Positions 27,677 to 37,946 of a stretch of 64,000 nt of DNA are shown here, piece after piece (the stretch's first letter is position 1; each line of letters opens with the position of its first letter). Position numbers and translations under genes: made by a program. The stretch is from NCBI GenBank assembly GCA_030950285.1, contig JAUZRR010000033.1, positions 1 through 64,000 on the forward strand, read 5' to 3'. The notes beneath the pieces are model-generated. The model was not told the origin of the DNA, made no database searches, and saw only the letters and a list, made by a program, of their open reading frames with translations. Source of the stretch: Planctomycetota bacterium (lineage in GTDB: Bacteria > Planctomycetota > Phycisphaerae > Phycisphaerales > UBA1924).

Positions 27677-28912
27677 ATGCCCGCGACCCCCCACCAGCAA
27701 AGCCAAACCCCCGACCAGCAACGCCCCACCACCACCCGTGGCACCGGCTTCCACCCGGTGGACCCCGCAAACCCCACCAGTGGCCCCGCCACCGACGAAC
27801 TCGACTACGCCCGCGGCGTCTGCCACGCCGAGATGCGGGCGATCGGGGCCACCGCCGACCTGCTCGGCTCTCCCTTCCTTGAGGCCGTCTCCCTCATCGT
27901 CCGTTGCGCCGAGGCCGGGGGCACGGTCCTCGTCACCGGGCTGGGCAAGAGCGGCCTGATCGGGGCGAAAGTCTCCGCGACGCTCGCCTCCCTGGGCATC
28001 CCCAGCCACCCGGTCCACCCCGCCGAGGCCGCCCACGGCGACCTGGGCCGTTTCCGCTCGACCGACACCGTCATCTGCCTGAGCCGCTCGGGAGAGACCG
28101 ACGAAGTGGTCAACCTCGCGGCGATCCTGCGGCAGGACGGGCTCCCGATCATCAGCATCACGGGCGGAACCCCCACGAGCCAAGACAGCAACCCCACCAA
28201 AAAAGACAACCCCGGCCGCGCCCCCAGCAGCCTCGAACGCCTCGCGAGCGTCTCCCTCCACCTCGGCGACTTCGACGAAGCGGGCACGAGCGAAACGTCC
28301 CCGACGCAGGGAGCGACCGCCCCGACCCAGGCCCCCACCGCCTCGACCGCCGCCACACTCGCCCTCGGCGACGCCCTCGCCCTCACCGCCGCACGCCGAC
28401 GCCGCTTCACCGACGCCGACTTCGCCCGTCGCCACCCCGGAGGCACCCTCGGCGGCCTGCTCCGCCCGGTGGTCGACATCCTCCGCGTCCGAACCGGGCA
28501 CAACTGCCCGACCGTCCGCGAGACCACCCCCATCCTCGACGCCATCGCCGCCGGGGACGGTCGCCGCGCGGGGGCGGTCCTCGTCGTCGCCGCCGACGGC
28601 ACGCTCGCGGGCATCTTCACCGACGCCGACCTGCGGCGGAAACTCTCGGAACTGGGGCCGGGCGACGACCGTGCCGCCCGTGGCGGATGGATGCGCGAAC
28701 CCATCGAATCGGTCATGACCAGAAACCCCGTCTCGCTGCCCGACTCGGCTCTCGTCCGCGACGCGGTGCTCCTCACCCGCGAGCGAAGACTCGACGAAAT
28801 CCCCATCGTGGACAGCCAGGGCAGGCCGATCGGCGTCCTCGATGTCCAGGACCTCATCGCGATGCGGCTGGTCCGCGACGAAACCGACGGCCCCCAAGAC
28901 CCCCACGCCTGA
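27677..28912 (+). CDS. kpsF: KpsF/GutQ family sugar-phosphate isomerase (SIS + CBS domains)
   Basis: GTVLVTGLGKSGLIGAKVSATLASLGIPSHPVHPAEAAHGDLG, HPGGTLG, two CBS repeats. Confidence 0.9.
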   Translation: MPATPHQQSQTPDQQRPTTTRGTGFHPVDPANPTSGPATDELDYARGVCHAEMRAIGATADLLGSPFLEAVSLIVRCAEAGGTVLVTGLGKSGLIGAKVSATLASLGIPSHPVHPAEAAHGDLGRFRSTDTVICLSRSGETDEVVNLAAILRQDGLPIISITGGTPTSQDSNPTKKDNPGRAPSSLERLASVSLHLGDFDEAGTSETSPTQGATAPTQAPTASTAATLALGDALALTAARRRRFTDADFARRHPGGTLGGLLRPVVDILRVRTGHNCPTVRETTPILDAIAAGDGRRAGAVLVVAADGTLAGIFTDADLRRKLSELGPGDDRAARGGWMREPIESVMTRNPVSLPDSALVRDAVLLTRERRLDEIPIVDSQGRPIGVLDVQDLIAMRLVRDETDGPQDPHA

Positions 28913-28983
28913 CCAGCCCCCCCGCCGACCCGATCCGAACCCAGAACCCGCCCGGCAGCGAACACGGGTACCATCCCTGCGCC

Positions 28984-31900
28984 ATGCCCCCCCCGCCGCC
29001 AGCAACGCCCCGACCACCCAAGCCGCCGCGCCCGCTGAGCTTCCATCTCGCGGTCGGGGCCGCGGCCCTGTGCCTGCTCGCGGTGGGGTTCATCCTCGTC
29101 CGCGCCCTCACCACCGCCCCCGCCACCAGCCGCACCGACGCCGAAGGGGCGTTCGCCAGCGGGACCGACTCGACGCTCCTCGGACAAGACTCAGGGGCCC
29201 GGGGCCTGCAGATCCAGGTCATGGACCGCACCGACCCCAACCGCCTCTCGGCCGAGTTCCGCTCCGAGACCATCACCCCGCTGCAGGCCCAACGCTACGA
29301 AGTCACCCAGCCCCGGGCGACCTTCTACCTCGACGACGGCCGGATCGCCCACATCCGCGCCGACGGCGGCACCATGGTCATGCCCGACCGAACCCAAACC
29401 CCAGAAACCGGGACGCTCCGCGAGCACGTCGTCGTGCGGCTGTTCAACGTCCCCCACGGCGGCGGATCGCCCGACCCCGACCGAGACGAGCCCGCGATGG
29501 TCTGGACCGGCAAGTCGCTCACCTTTGACACGACCCTCGGCGAAGTTTCGACCACCGAACCCTTTGTCCTCACCTCGCCGGGGTATGAGTTCAGCGCCCA
29601 GGACGCCAAGCTGCTCATCAACCAGGCGCTCCAACGCCTCGAGCTGCTCACCGTCCGCCGGGGCGGGAGACTCGTCGCCTACGCGATCGAGGACGCCCCC
29701 GACCCAGAGCCCGAGCCGGAAACCCAACCCGCGACCGAACCCGAGCCCGACGATCCCTCAGCCAACCCCGACACCGACGGCCCCGACGCGGTGCTCAGCC
29801 CGCCCCCGCCGCCGATCGAGACGCTCTATCAGGCCGTCATGCGAGACGAGGTCCGGCTCGACCGGGCGGGGCAGTTCATCGCCAGCGATCGGCTGGATAT
29901 GTTCGCCCGGACCATCGACAACGCACTGCCCGAGGGCGCGATCACCAGCGTGGATTTCAAGCCGCCAGAACACACCGAAGAACCCCAGCCGCCCACCGAC
30001 CCCGAGAGCCCGGACGACGAGAACGCTGCCGACCAGCCGCCCGCCACCGACAGCCCATCGCGCTCGAACACCTCCGACCCCTCGGGCACCCCGCCCGCCA
30101 ACGCCGACCAGCCCGAGCTCCCCACCGCCGACGCGGTGCTGAGTTGGGCCGGCGTGCTCGAGATCCGCCCGCTGGCCTCGCCCCCGGCCGAACTCGACAC
30201 CAACGACCTGGTCGCCCGCTTCACCGCCGAACGGACCGGGGTGGTCACCTTCGCCGACCAGCCGTCCGAAGCCCACGGCCAGGCCGCGACCGTCGAGTAC
30301 GGCTTTACCACCCAGGACCTCATCCTCAGCGGACCCTCGCAAGAAAGCAGCGTCTTCCTGACCTCGCCGGCGATCGGCGAAGCCACCATGGGCCGGCTCG
30401 AACTCAACCTCGGCACCGGCAGCGGCGTCGTCCCCGGGCCCTTCAGTGTCGTCGCCGGCGACGGGGTCAGCCGCCTCGACGCCCGCGAACGCACCACGCT
30501 CCTCTTCGCCGCCCGCGACGGCCGCGTCACCGGCGAGCTGCGCGAGGCGATCTGCGAAGGAAGCGTCGTCGCGTCGGACGCTGACTCCTCGCTCAAAGCC
30601 AACTTCCTCCACGCCTACTTCGATGTCGGCGAGACCGGCGGCTCCAACCTCCGCCGCCTCATCGCCCGTGACTCGGTCCGCCTCGACGACGGGCAGGGAA
30701 ACGGCGGCACCTGCGACACCCTCGACGTCGCGTTCGCCCTCAACACCGACGAACCCACGCCGACGTCCTTCGATGCCCAGGGCCGCGCCGGCTTCCGCGA
30801 CCGCACCGCAAAGATCGACGCCGAACACCTCTACGCGACACTCCGCACCCCCGAGAACGGCAGCCTCGAAGTCGTCAAAGCCTGGGCCGACGGCGAGGTC
30901 CGCTTCCGCCGCTACACCGACCAGATCGATATCCAGGGCGAGCGGCTGTTTGCCGACCTCGACGCCGAACTCCTCGAAGTCGAGCACGAGGGAGGCATGG
31001 CGCGAGTCGCACGCGGGGCCACCATCATCGACGGCGAATCGGTCACACTCCACGGCCTCGAAGGCACCGCGATCGTCACCGGGCCGGGCCGGTTCGACCA
31101 CCGCGCAGGCAAGGGCAACACCGCCTCCCGCGTCACCGCGCACTGGACCGAGGGCATGGCGTTTGACGATGCCAGCGGCCTGCTCGAAGCTGCCGGCGAG
31201 GTCAACGCCGTCAACCGCCCCGATCCGTGGACCCGCGAGACGATCACCGCCGCCCAGCTCCGTGTGCAACTCGAACCCGCAGCCGAAGCGACCGAACCTC
31301 TCGCGGTTGATGAGGATTCCGATTCCCCGCTCGATTCACTCGGCAACGAGGACCGCGCGATCCGCACCGTCTACGCCGCGAGTGATGCGTTCCTCGGGCT
31401 GGGTGACGGGCTTGCCACGATCGAGTCCGCCCGCTTCACCGCCCCCCTGCCCGAGCCCCGTGAACCCTCTGAAGCGGTCGAGGGCGAGCCCACCGAAGCG
31501 CAATCCGAGCCTCCGCTCGAACGCGCCTTCCGGCTCAGTGGTGTCGAGATTCTCTCCGACAACCAGGCGGGCACGCTCGATGTGCCCGGCCGCGGGCGGC
31601 TCTTTCTTGCCGACCTCCGTGTCGAAGAGGCGGACACCCCCGACAGCGGAGACACACCCGAGGATGCCGCACCAGCCTCCGGCAACGACAACCAACGCGG
31701 CGCAGCCCTCTTTGACTGGGTCGGCTCGTTCCACGCCGACCGCGCGCTCGGCACCGCCGAGATGCTCGACAGCGTCCAGATGAGCCACTTCAACGCCAAC
31801 GACGGGTCCAAAGCCGTCCTCGAATCCAACCGCCTCCGCATCAACTTCGCGCCCGGAGAAAGCGACAACCCCGAAGACCTCTTCGGCGGCCTCCGCTCGG

Positions 31901-32133
31901 CGATCGCGCAGGAGAACGTCTACCTCCGCTCCGACACCCGCGAACTCAGCGCGGACATCATCGAGTACGACCCCGACGCCGGGATCGCCCGTGCGCTCGC
32001 GGAGGGGTTCGGCGTGGTCCGAATCCTCGACCGCCTCACCGGCTCACCAACGACAGCCTCGGCGATCGTCTGGAACCTGACCACCGACCGCGTGGACGTG
32101 GTCGATCCGAGCACGATTGTTATCCCACGCTGA
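28984..32133 (+). CDS. Large (~1050 aa) LptC/LptA (OstA)-like envelope protein
   Basis: N-terminal TM; LptC-like QRYEVTQPRATFYLDDGRIAHIRADGGTM; repeated OstA-like beta segments (GQFIASDRLDMFA, LEVEHEGGMARVARGATIIDGESVTLHG); downstream of kpsF. Confidence 0.65.
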   Translation: MPPPPPATPRPPKPPRPLSFHLAVGAAALCLLAVGFILVRALTTAPATSRTDAEGAFASGTDSTLLGQDSGARGLQIQVMDRTDPNRLSAEFRSETITPLQAQRYEVTQPRATFYLDDGRIAHIRADGGTMVMPDRTQTPETGTLREHVVVRLFNVPHGGGSPDPDRDEPAMVWTGKSLTFDTTLGEVSTTEPFVLTSPGYEFSAQDAKLLINQALQRLELLTVRRGGRLVAYAIEDAPDPEPEPETQPATEPEPDDPSANPDTDGPDAVLSPPPPPIETLYQAVMRDEVRLDRAGQFIASDRLDMFARTIDNALPEGAITSVDFKPPEHTEEPQPPTDPESPDDENAADQPPATDSPSRSNTSDPSGTPPANADQPELPTADAVLSWAGVLEIRPLASPPAELDTNDLVARFTAERTGVVTFADQPSEAHGQAATVEYGFTTQDLILSGPSQESSVFLTSPAIGEATMGRLELNLGTGSGVVPGPFSVVAGDGVSRLDARERTTLLFAARDGRVTGELREAICEGSVVASDADSSLKANFLHAYFDVGETGGSNLRRLIARDSVRLDDGQGNGGTCDTLDVAFALNTDEPTPTSFDAQGRAGFRDRTAKIDAEHLYATLRTPENGSLEVVKAWADGEVRFRRYTDQIDIQGERLFADLDAELLEVEHEGGMARVARGATIIDGESVTLHGLEGTAIVTGPGRFDHRAGKGNTASRVTAHWTEGMAFDDASGLLEAAGEVNAVNRPDPWTRETITAAQLRVQLEPAAEATEPLAVDEDSDSPLDSLGNEDRAIRTVYAASDAFLGLGDGLATIESARFTAPLPEPREPSEAVEGEPTEAQSEPPLERAFRLSGVEILSDNQAGTLDVPGRGRLFLADLRVEEADTPDSGDTPEDAAPASGNDNQRGAALFDWVGSFHADRALGTAEMLDSVQMSHFNANDGSKAVLESNRLRINFAPGESDNPEDLFGGLRSAIAQENVYLRSDTRELSADIIEYDPDAGIARALAEGFGVVRILDRLTGSPTTASAIVWNLTTDRVDVVDPSTIVIPR

Positions 32134-32160
32134 CACGTCATGATGTGAGACAACAACAAA

Positions 32161-32187
32161 ACCGCCCGGCCATGAAGACCGGGCGGT
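32161..32187. terminator. Terminator hairpin between convergent genes
   Basis: ACCGCCCGG-N9-CCGGGCGGT, then TTTTGTTGTTG on the minus strand. Confidence 0.75.
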
Positions 32188-32224
32188 CTGATTACAGATC
32201 AACAACCGATCGCAAGATCAGCGA

Positions 32225-32824
32225 TCAGGCGCGACGACGACGCACAACAACGAGGCCGCCCATCGCAAGCAGCGCCGCCCCGGCCGGCGCCGGGATGGTG
32301 TAGCCGATGTCCACGACGCCGTACTGGAAGCCGTCGAGGGTGCTGGTCGGATAGCTCTCGAACCCGTTGTTGTGGAACCGCATAGTGGTGTACTCGATGT
32401 CACCGGTCGGGTACCACTCGTCGCCGAGGTCCCACGAGAAGAAGTAGTCTGCGGTGCCGACAACGCGCATCCCGACGACGTAGGTGCCGCCGTTGGCGAG
32501 TGCGACATTGGGAATGTCGTAGTACATCCACGAGTTGCCGTGAGTCGTCGCGGCGGTGGAGGACAGCAGCGTCTGGGTGTTGCTGTCCCAAAGCTCGAGC
32601 GTCGCGGCCTGCCCGGTGGCCGGGGTACGCATTCCGATCTCCACCGCGGTGATGCCGTCGGCGTTGACGTTGAACTCGTACCCACGGAACCAGTCGGTCG
32701 GATTGTTGGTGTGGAAGCCCGAAGGATCGAGACCCTCGAGCGGGTGAATCTGGGCGGTCGCAGCCTGACCAGCCAACAGAACGGAAACCGCACAGATCGT
32801 GGCTTTGATAAGCAAACTCTTCAT
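32225..32824 (-). CDS. Secreted protein with PEP-CTERM-like sorting tail
   Basis: Signal peptide; C-terminus IPAPAGAALLAMGGLVVVRRRRA; AAGGAGAT RBS. Confidence 0.82.
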   Translation of the reverse strand: MKSLLIKATICAVSVLLAGQAATAQIHPLEGLDPSGFHTNNPTDWFRGYEFNVNADGITAVEIGMRTPATGQAATLELWDSNTQTLLSSTAATTHGNSWMYYDIPNVALANGGTYVVGMRVVGTADYFFSWDLGDEWYPTGDIEYTTMRFHNNGFESYPTSTLDGFQYGVVDIGYTIPAPAGAALLAMGGLVVVRRRRA

Positions 32825-33047
32825 ATGATCTCCTTTCTTCTTATGGCGCAAACATTCCCACGCGACACCGGGCGGACCGGTGGGCCCCGTAGAGATACCC
32901 AGTTTGCGACATACCAACACAGAACGCAAGGAATATTTTGTAAAATTGCTCCGATATCTCTTTTCCCGTACTAACCCGCGAGAGTCTCTCTCTATCCACA
33001 GTCTCTGTGGGCGGAGACGGACACAAGCAAATAGCGAACAAAGAGGT

Positions 33048-33617
33048 TCAGGAGGATGTTCGATCCAGCACCCGGTAGCTCTCCCGCTCGCCTCGGCCCC
33101 GCAGCGGATAGTCCTTCCGCAGCGGGTGGGCGGGGTAGTCTTCCCACGTCAGGATCCGCCGCAGGTCCGGGTGGTTGCGGAAGCGGATGCCGAACATGTC
33201 GAACACTTCGCGTTCGGTCCACTCTGCACCCGGCCAGATGTCGGTCACCGAATCAACGAACAGCGCCGGGTCGGCCTCGGTGCCGTCGGTCGGGATCGAG
33301 GGGTCGAGGAAGGTTTTGACGATCAGTCGATCGTCGCGGTCGTGGCTCAGCAGGTTGTAGACCACCGCGAATCGGCCGGGCATCTCCTGGGGATAGTGCA
33401 GATAGTCCACCGCGGTCACGTCGGAGAGGAAGTTGTACGTGCACGCGGCGTCGTCCCGCAGGAACTGCATGATCGGGTGCAGGTCGGCCGGCTCGACGAT
33501 CAGCGTCACCTGCCCGCGGAACTGTGTCGCCCGCAGGCGGCGGTCGCGGAACGCCTCCTTGACCCGTGCGAGGGCGGGGTGGTCGATCGGGGCGGTGGCG
33601 TCGGTCGGTGCTGCCAT
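33048..33617 (-). CDS. nuoC: NADH-quinone oxidoreductase subunit C
   Basis: WTEREVFDMFGIRFRNHPDLRRILTWEDYPAHPLRKDYPL. Confidence 0.92.
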   Translation of the reverse strand: MAAPTDATAPIDHPALARVKEAFRDRRLRATQFRGQVTLIVEPADLHPIMQFLRDDAACTYNFLSDVTAVDYLHYPQEMPGRFAVVYNLLSHDRDDRLIVKTFLDPSIPTDGTEADPALFVDSVTDIWPGAEWTEREVFDMFGIRFRNHPDLRRILTWEDYPAHPLRKDYPLRGRGERESYRVLDRTSS

Positions 33618-33920
33618 CGTGTACGGCTCCTTCCAGAGAGAGACACAGGATAGGGCAGGAAGAGGCGCAAGACTCGCCAGCCGGACGACACGAATGCCAT
33701 ACCCGGAATAGCGGCAAAAAAACTTTCGCCCGCGACCCACTACCACGAGTCGAGTCCGGGCCGTTCCGACTCCCCATCCCTTGTGGCATGCGCAAGAATG
33801 CGTAGCCCAAACACCCTCGGTGCGCAAGGTCCGCCGATGTTACAGGGTGTGCGCATCCGCGGCTGCGCGTCGATCGGTCTGGTGCACCACGACCGAGAAC
33901 CCGCCGAGGAGGACGACCCC

Positions 33921-34217
33921 GTGCAACTGCTGCTCCGCCGATCCAACCCGCAAGCCTCCTCGACGACCCCGACCATCCCGAAGACATCCCCCCCTCCGAC
34001 TGAGACCGGCGAACGCCCGCCGCTCGACAGAATCGGCCTGGTCAACGGCATCATGGCGCTCAACCCCACCGCGAGCGAGGCGTACCTCGGGTCGTTCACC
34101 GACCGCTCGCTGACGATGTACCTCGCCCACCTTGAATCGGCGGGCACACCGCGAGGCACCCGGTGGGAGCGTCCCTGCGACTCGCCCGCGATCATCGGCC
34201 GCGAATCGGCCGAGTAG
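33921..34217 (+). CDS. Small hypothetical protein (GTG start, GAGGAGG upstream)
   Basis: MQLLLRRSNPQASSTTPTIPKTSPPPTETGERPPLDRIGLVNGIMALNPTASEAYLGSFTDRSL. Confidence 0.5.
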   Translation: MQLLLRRSNPQASSTTPTIPKTSPPPTETGERPPLDRIGLVNGIMALNPTASEAYLGSFTDRSLTMYLAHLESAGTPRGTRWERPCDSPAIIGRESAE

Positions 34218-34380
34218 AGCCCGCGCCGGGGCATACTCGAATGCCCGGCCCCCGAGAACTTCGCAGGTTTCCGGTTACTGGACTCAACACGCCGTGCTGC
34301 CGGGCCGATGTGGACCCAAGCACGGGAAGATTCGGCCGGCACGGCCTCTCCCGAGCCCAACCTGCTCTCGGGAGGTAACC

Positions 34381-35574
34381 ATGCACGCCGACGCGATCTC
34401 ACACCGCACACGTACCGCCGTTCTCGTTCTGACCGCCGGGCTCGGCGCAGGACTGCTGGCCGGGTGCCACACCCACGACTCCACGATCTACGCCGAGGCA
34501 CAGCCCCCGGCCGAGACCGAAACTGCCGACGCGCCCCAGGTGACCGCCGACCTGATGCTCTTCGGCGAAGAGGAAGGTGCATGGGCTTCGCCCTCGGCGC
34601 TCCCGGCCGATCCGGTCCCGCTCACGGCGTCCCCCGACTCGGCCGACGTGTCGCGGGTGACCACCGCCGAGCAGGGTGCAGACTTTGACCCGACCATCTC
34701 TGCCGACGGCCGCTACATGGTCTTTGCAAGCACCCAGCACAATCTCAACGCCGACATCTATCTCAAACGCACCGGCAGCAAGGTCATCACCCAGCTCACC
34801 AGCGACCCCGCCCGCGACGTGATGCCCTCGATCAGCGCCGACGGCGAGTGGATCGCGTTCGCCAGCGACCGCGTCGCCAACTGGAACATCTACGTCATCC
34901 CCACCACCGGCGGCCGCCCGGTCCAGATCACCTCCAGCCCCACCGCCGAGCTGCACCCGACATGGTCGCCCGACGGCTCCCGCCTCGCATACTCCAAGCT
35001 CGGCAGCAGCTCGGGCAAGTGGGAAATCTGGGTCACCGAGGTCTCCAACACCGCGACCCCCCACTTCATCGGGTACGGGCTCTTCCCCGAGTGGTGCCCC
35101 AAACCCGGCACCGGACCGACCGGCGGCGATCTGCTCCTCTACCAGCGCTCGGCCGAACGCGGCGACCGCGCCTTCGGCATCTGGACTCTCGAATACAAAG
35201 ACGGCGACGTGGGCAACCCCAGCCAGATGGCCGGCAGCGCCACCACCGCGTACATCAACCCCACCTGGTCGCCCGACGGCTCGTATATCGTCTTTGCCTC
35301 GGTCGAACAGCCGCAGGCGGTGCAGTCGATCAACTCGCTCCGCTTCAGCGACAGCGACCTCTGGATGATGTCGGCTGACGGGGCGACCCGGGTCAGCCTG
35401 ACCACCGGCGGGGCGTCGGACCTGATGCCCGCCTGGGGGAGCAACGGCAAGATCTACTTCGTCTCGACCCGTACAGGCAACGACAATATCTGGTCGATGG
35501 ACGCGAGGGAGGCAATGTTCGCCGCCGGGCTGAGTCCATCGCAGCCGTACGCCACCGTGCCCGAAGGCGAGTAG
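34381..35574 (+). CDS. TolB-like beta-propeller lipoprotein
   Basis: LLAGC lipobox; DFDPTISADGRYMVFAS, HPTWSPDGSRLAYS, INPTWSPDGSYIVFAS PD40 repeats. Confidence 0.88.
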   Translation: MHADAISHRTRTAVLVLTAGLGAGLLAGCHTHDSTIYAEAQPPAETETADAPQVTADLMLFGEEEGAWASPSALPADPVPLTASPDSADVSRVTTAEQGADFDPTISADGRYMVFASTQHNLNADIYLKRTGSKVITQLTSDPARDVMPSISADGEWIAFASDRVANWNIYVIPTTGGRPVQITSSPTAELHPTWSPDGSRLAYSKLGSSSGKWEIWVTEVSNTATPHFIGYGLFPEWCPKPGTGPTGGDLLLYQRSAERGDRAFGIWTLEYKDGDVGNPSQMAGSATTAYINPTWSPDGSYIVFASVEQPQAVQSINSLRFSDSDLWMMSADGATRVSLTTGGASDLMPAWGSNGKIYFVSTRTGNDNIWSMDAREAMFAAGLSPSQPYATVPEGE

Positions 35575-35708
35575 ACGAAACCTCGCTGCGGTGTGTAGCC
35601 CGAAGGGGCCGACCGCCGATCAATACATGCCGCGCCGGGTGAAAGAGACCGGCCCGGAACTTGCTTCGCGATGGTGGAATCCTCGCGTATAACCCCCGGC
35701 AGGACGCC

Positions 35709-36524
35709 ATGACAAGTGTACAGACCATGCTCGCAAATACCACACCCGTGCGGTGCGCCGTTCTTGCGCTCGCGGTTTCCCTCGTTTCCTTTCTCGGGTG
35801 CGAGCGTTTCCAGAAGCCCGACGAACTCACGCAGCCTCGGGTGACCCAGGCGCCGTACGACGCCTCTTTGGGTGAGGTGCTCTGGGCGGTCATCCCGCTC
35901 GCGAATGAATCGGGCACCGAACTGGTCGACCCTCTCGTCGTCAGCGACAAACTCGTCGCGGCTGCTGAGGAGGTCCGGGGGGTTCGGGCCGTGCCTCTCA
36001 ACCGCACCCTGCAAGCGATGAACGCGCTCGGGCTCAAGGGTGTACGGACACCGGCCGAGGTCAGGCAACTGGCCGCGGCGATGGGTGTTGACGGGATCAT
36101 CCTCGGCAGCATCACCGCGTACGACCCGTACGACCCGCCGACGATCGGCCTCTCCCTTGCGCTCTATGCAAGGACATCGGCGATGGAATCGTCCGACGCC
36201 GGCTCATCGCTCGATCCGAGAACCCTGACCGCCTCGCCGACCGAGACCCGGCCACCGCCGGCGAGCCTCGGCGATCGGCCCGCCGCGGTCGTGAGCGCCA
36301 ACCTCGACGCCAACGACCACAGCGTGCTGATCGCACTCCGCGAATACGCCGAGGGTCGGCACGACCCGGTCTCGGCCCTGGGCTGGAGACGCTACACCGC
36401 GAGCATGGACCTGTACACGCAGTTTGCAGCCCAGCACCTCGTGGCGGCCCTTGTGGAACAAGAGCACCAACGCCTCGCCCCACCACCGCTGGCCGAAGAC
36501 GACGAAGACCCCCCCGCGCCTTAG
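35709..36524 (+). CDS. Putative lipoprotein
   Basis: LVSFLGCERFQ lipobox; LWAVIPLANESGTELVDPLVVSDKLVAAAEE. Confidence 0.65.
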   Translation: MTSVQTMLANTTPVRCAVLALAVSLVSFLGCERFQKPDELTQPRVTQAPYDASLGEVLWAVIPLANESGTELVDPLVVSDKLVAAAEEVRGVRAVPLNRTLQAMNALGLKGVRTPAEVRQLAAAMGVDGIILGSITAYDPYDPPTIGLSLALYARTSAMESSDAGSSLDPRTLTASPTETRPPPASLGDRPAAVVSANLDANDHSVLIALREYAEGRHDPVSALGWRRYTASMDLYTQFAAQHLVAALVEQEHQRLAPPPLAEDDEDPPAP

Positions 36525-36573
36525 AGACCGGCTCTGCCCGGCCTCACCAGAAAGGCCGGATCGGAGCAGAAAA

Positions 36574-36870
36574 GTGGCACGGACGCCAGAACACGACACC
36601 CCCAACGAGCACAAGCCGGGAGCGCCCGAGGCGCTGCGAGTCGTCACGCTCATGCACGGGCGGCACCGCTGGCGGTTCAGTTGCCACCACGGCGAAGAAC
36701 GTTCGCTCGTCGCGGCGGTCGCAAGAGCTGCGCTCCGCGGGCAGGGCGGCCTGGACCTCGCCGACGCGGCGATCCTGGCCCGCCGGCTCGACGCGTGGCC
36801 GGCCTCGAACCGCCCGAACGGCCCGAGCCCAGACCCACGACCAGACACCGGACCCACCACCCAGTACTAG
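36574..36870 (+). CDS. Small hypothetical protein (GTG start)
   Basis: ALRVVTLMHGRHRWRFSCHHGEERSLVAAVARAALRGQGGLDLADAAILARRL. Confidence 0.5.
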   Translation: MARTPEHDTPNEHKPGAPEALRVVTLMHGRHRWRFSCHHGEERSLVAAVARAALRGQGGLDLADAAILARRLDAWPASNRPNGPSPDPRPDTGPTTQY

Positions 36871-36907
36871 AAACCCCGCCCCTGCGCGGGCTGCGAACCG
36901 GAGACCG

Positions 36908-37942
36908 ATGATGTCCACTCTGCCGATCACCAAAGCGTTTGCCTCGTACCTCACCGACGAACGCCACTTCAGCCCCTACACCGCACGCTGCTACGGCGCG
37001 GACCTCCGGCAGTACGTCGAGTTCCTGTGCGATGACACCGGGATCGAACTCAACGACGAAGCCGAGCAAGATGCTCTTGCCCGGCGTGAGGCAGCCTCGG
37101 ACAGCACCGGTACCGAGGTCGTCGGATCGATCGGCCCCAAGACCATCACCGAGATCGTCTGCAACGCCGACGCCGACCTGATCCGGCAGTTTCTTGCCCG
37201 CCTGGCTGAGGAGCAATACTCCCCCGCCACCCTGGCCCGCAAGATCGCCACGCTGCGGTCGTTTTACAAGTGGAGCGAACGCCGCGGGCTGGCTTCGACC
37301 AACCCGATGACGCTGATCCGCACGCCGCGCCAGAGCAAGAGACTTCCCAAGGCGATCACCGTCGAACAGGTCGAGAAGTTGCTCTCGGCCCCGAGCCAGG
37401 GCGACGTGCTCGGGCGTCGCGACCGCGCCATGCTCGAGACGCTCTACTCCACCGGCATCCGCGTAAGCGAGCTGGTCGGGCTCAATGTCACCGACCTCGA
37501 CGTGCCGGGCGAGGCGCTCCGGGTCCGGGGCAAGGGCAAGAAGGAACGGCTCGTCCCGCTGGGCACGCACGCCCTCGCGGCGATCGCGTCCTACATCGAG
37601 ATGGTCAACGCCGACAGCAAGCACTCGCAGGCCTGGCAGGGCGACAACCGCCACGAGGCGGCGCTCTTCATCAACAAGCACAGCGGCCGGCTCAGTTCGC
37701 GGTCGGTCCGCCGCAAGCTCGACAAGTATCTCCGCGAGGCCGGGCTCGACTCGACCATCAGCCCGCACACCCTCCGCCACAGCTTTGCGACCCACCTGCT
37801 CGACAACGGTGCCGACCTGCGCAGCGTGCAGGAGTTGCTCGGGCACCAGTCGCTGAGCACCACACAGGTCTACACGCACCTCTCGAGCCAGCGTTTGCAG
37901 GACGCCTACAAGGATGCGCACCCGCGGGCCGAGGCCGGGTGA
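36908..37942 (+). CDS. xerC: Site-specific tyrosine recombinase XerC/XerD
   Basis: TLYSTGIRVSELVGLNV, SPHTLRHSFATHLLDNGADLRSVQELLGHQSLSTTQVYTHLS. Confidence 0.93.
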   Translation: MMSTLPITKAFASYLTDERHFSPYTARCYGADLRQYVEFLCDDTGIELNDEAEQDALARREAASDSTGTEVVGSIGPKTITEIVCNADADLIRQFLARLAEEQYSPATLARKIATLRSFYKWSERRGLASTNPMTLIRTPRQSKRLPKAITVEQVEKLLSAPSQGDVLGRRDRAMLETLYSTGIRVSELVGLNVTDLDVPGEALRVRGKGKKERLVPLGTHALAAIASYIEMVNADSKHSQAWQGDNRHEAALFINKHSGRLSSRSVRRKLDKYLREAGLDSTISPHTLRHSFATHLLDNGADLRSVQELLGHQSLSTTQVYTHLSSQRLQDAYKDAHPRAEAG

Positions 37943-37946
37943 GTGC

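Noticed and set aside
36908-37942. XerC/D-like recombinase as an integrase of a mobile island
   Set aside because: Looks like a housekeeping Xer recombinase; no att repeats, tRNA or phage genes nearby.
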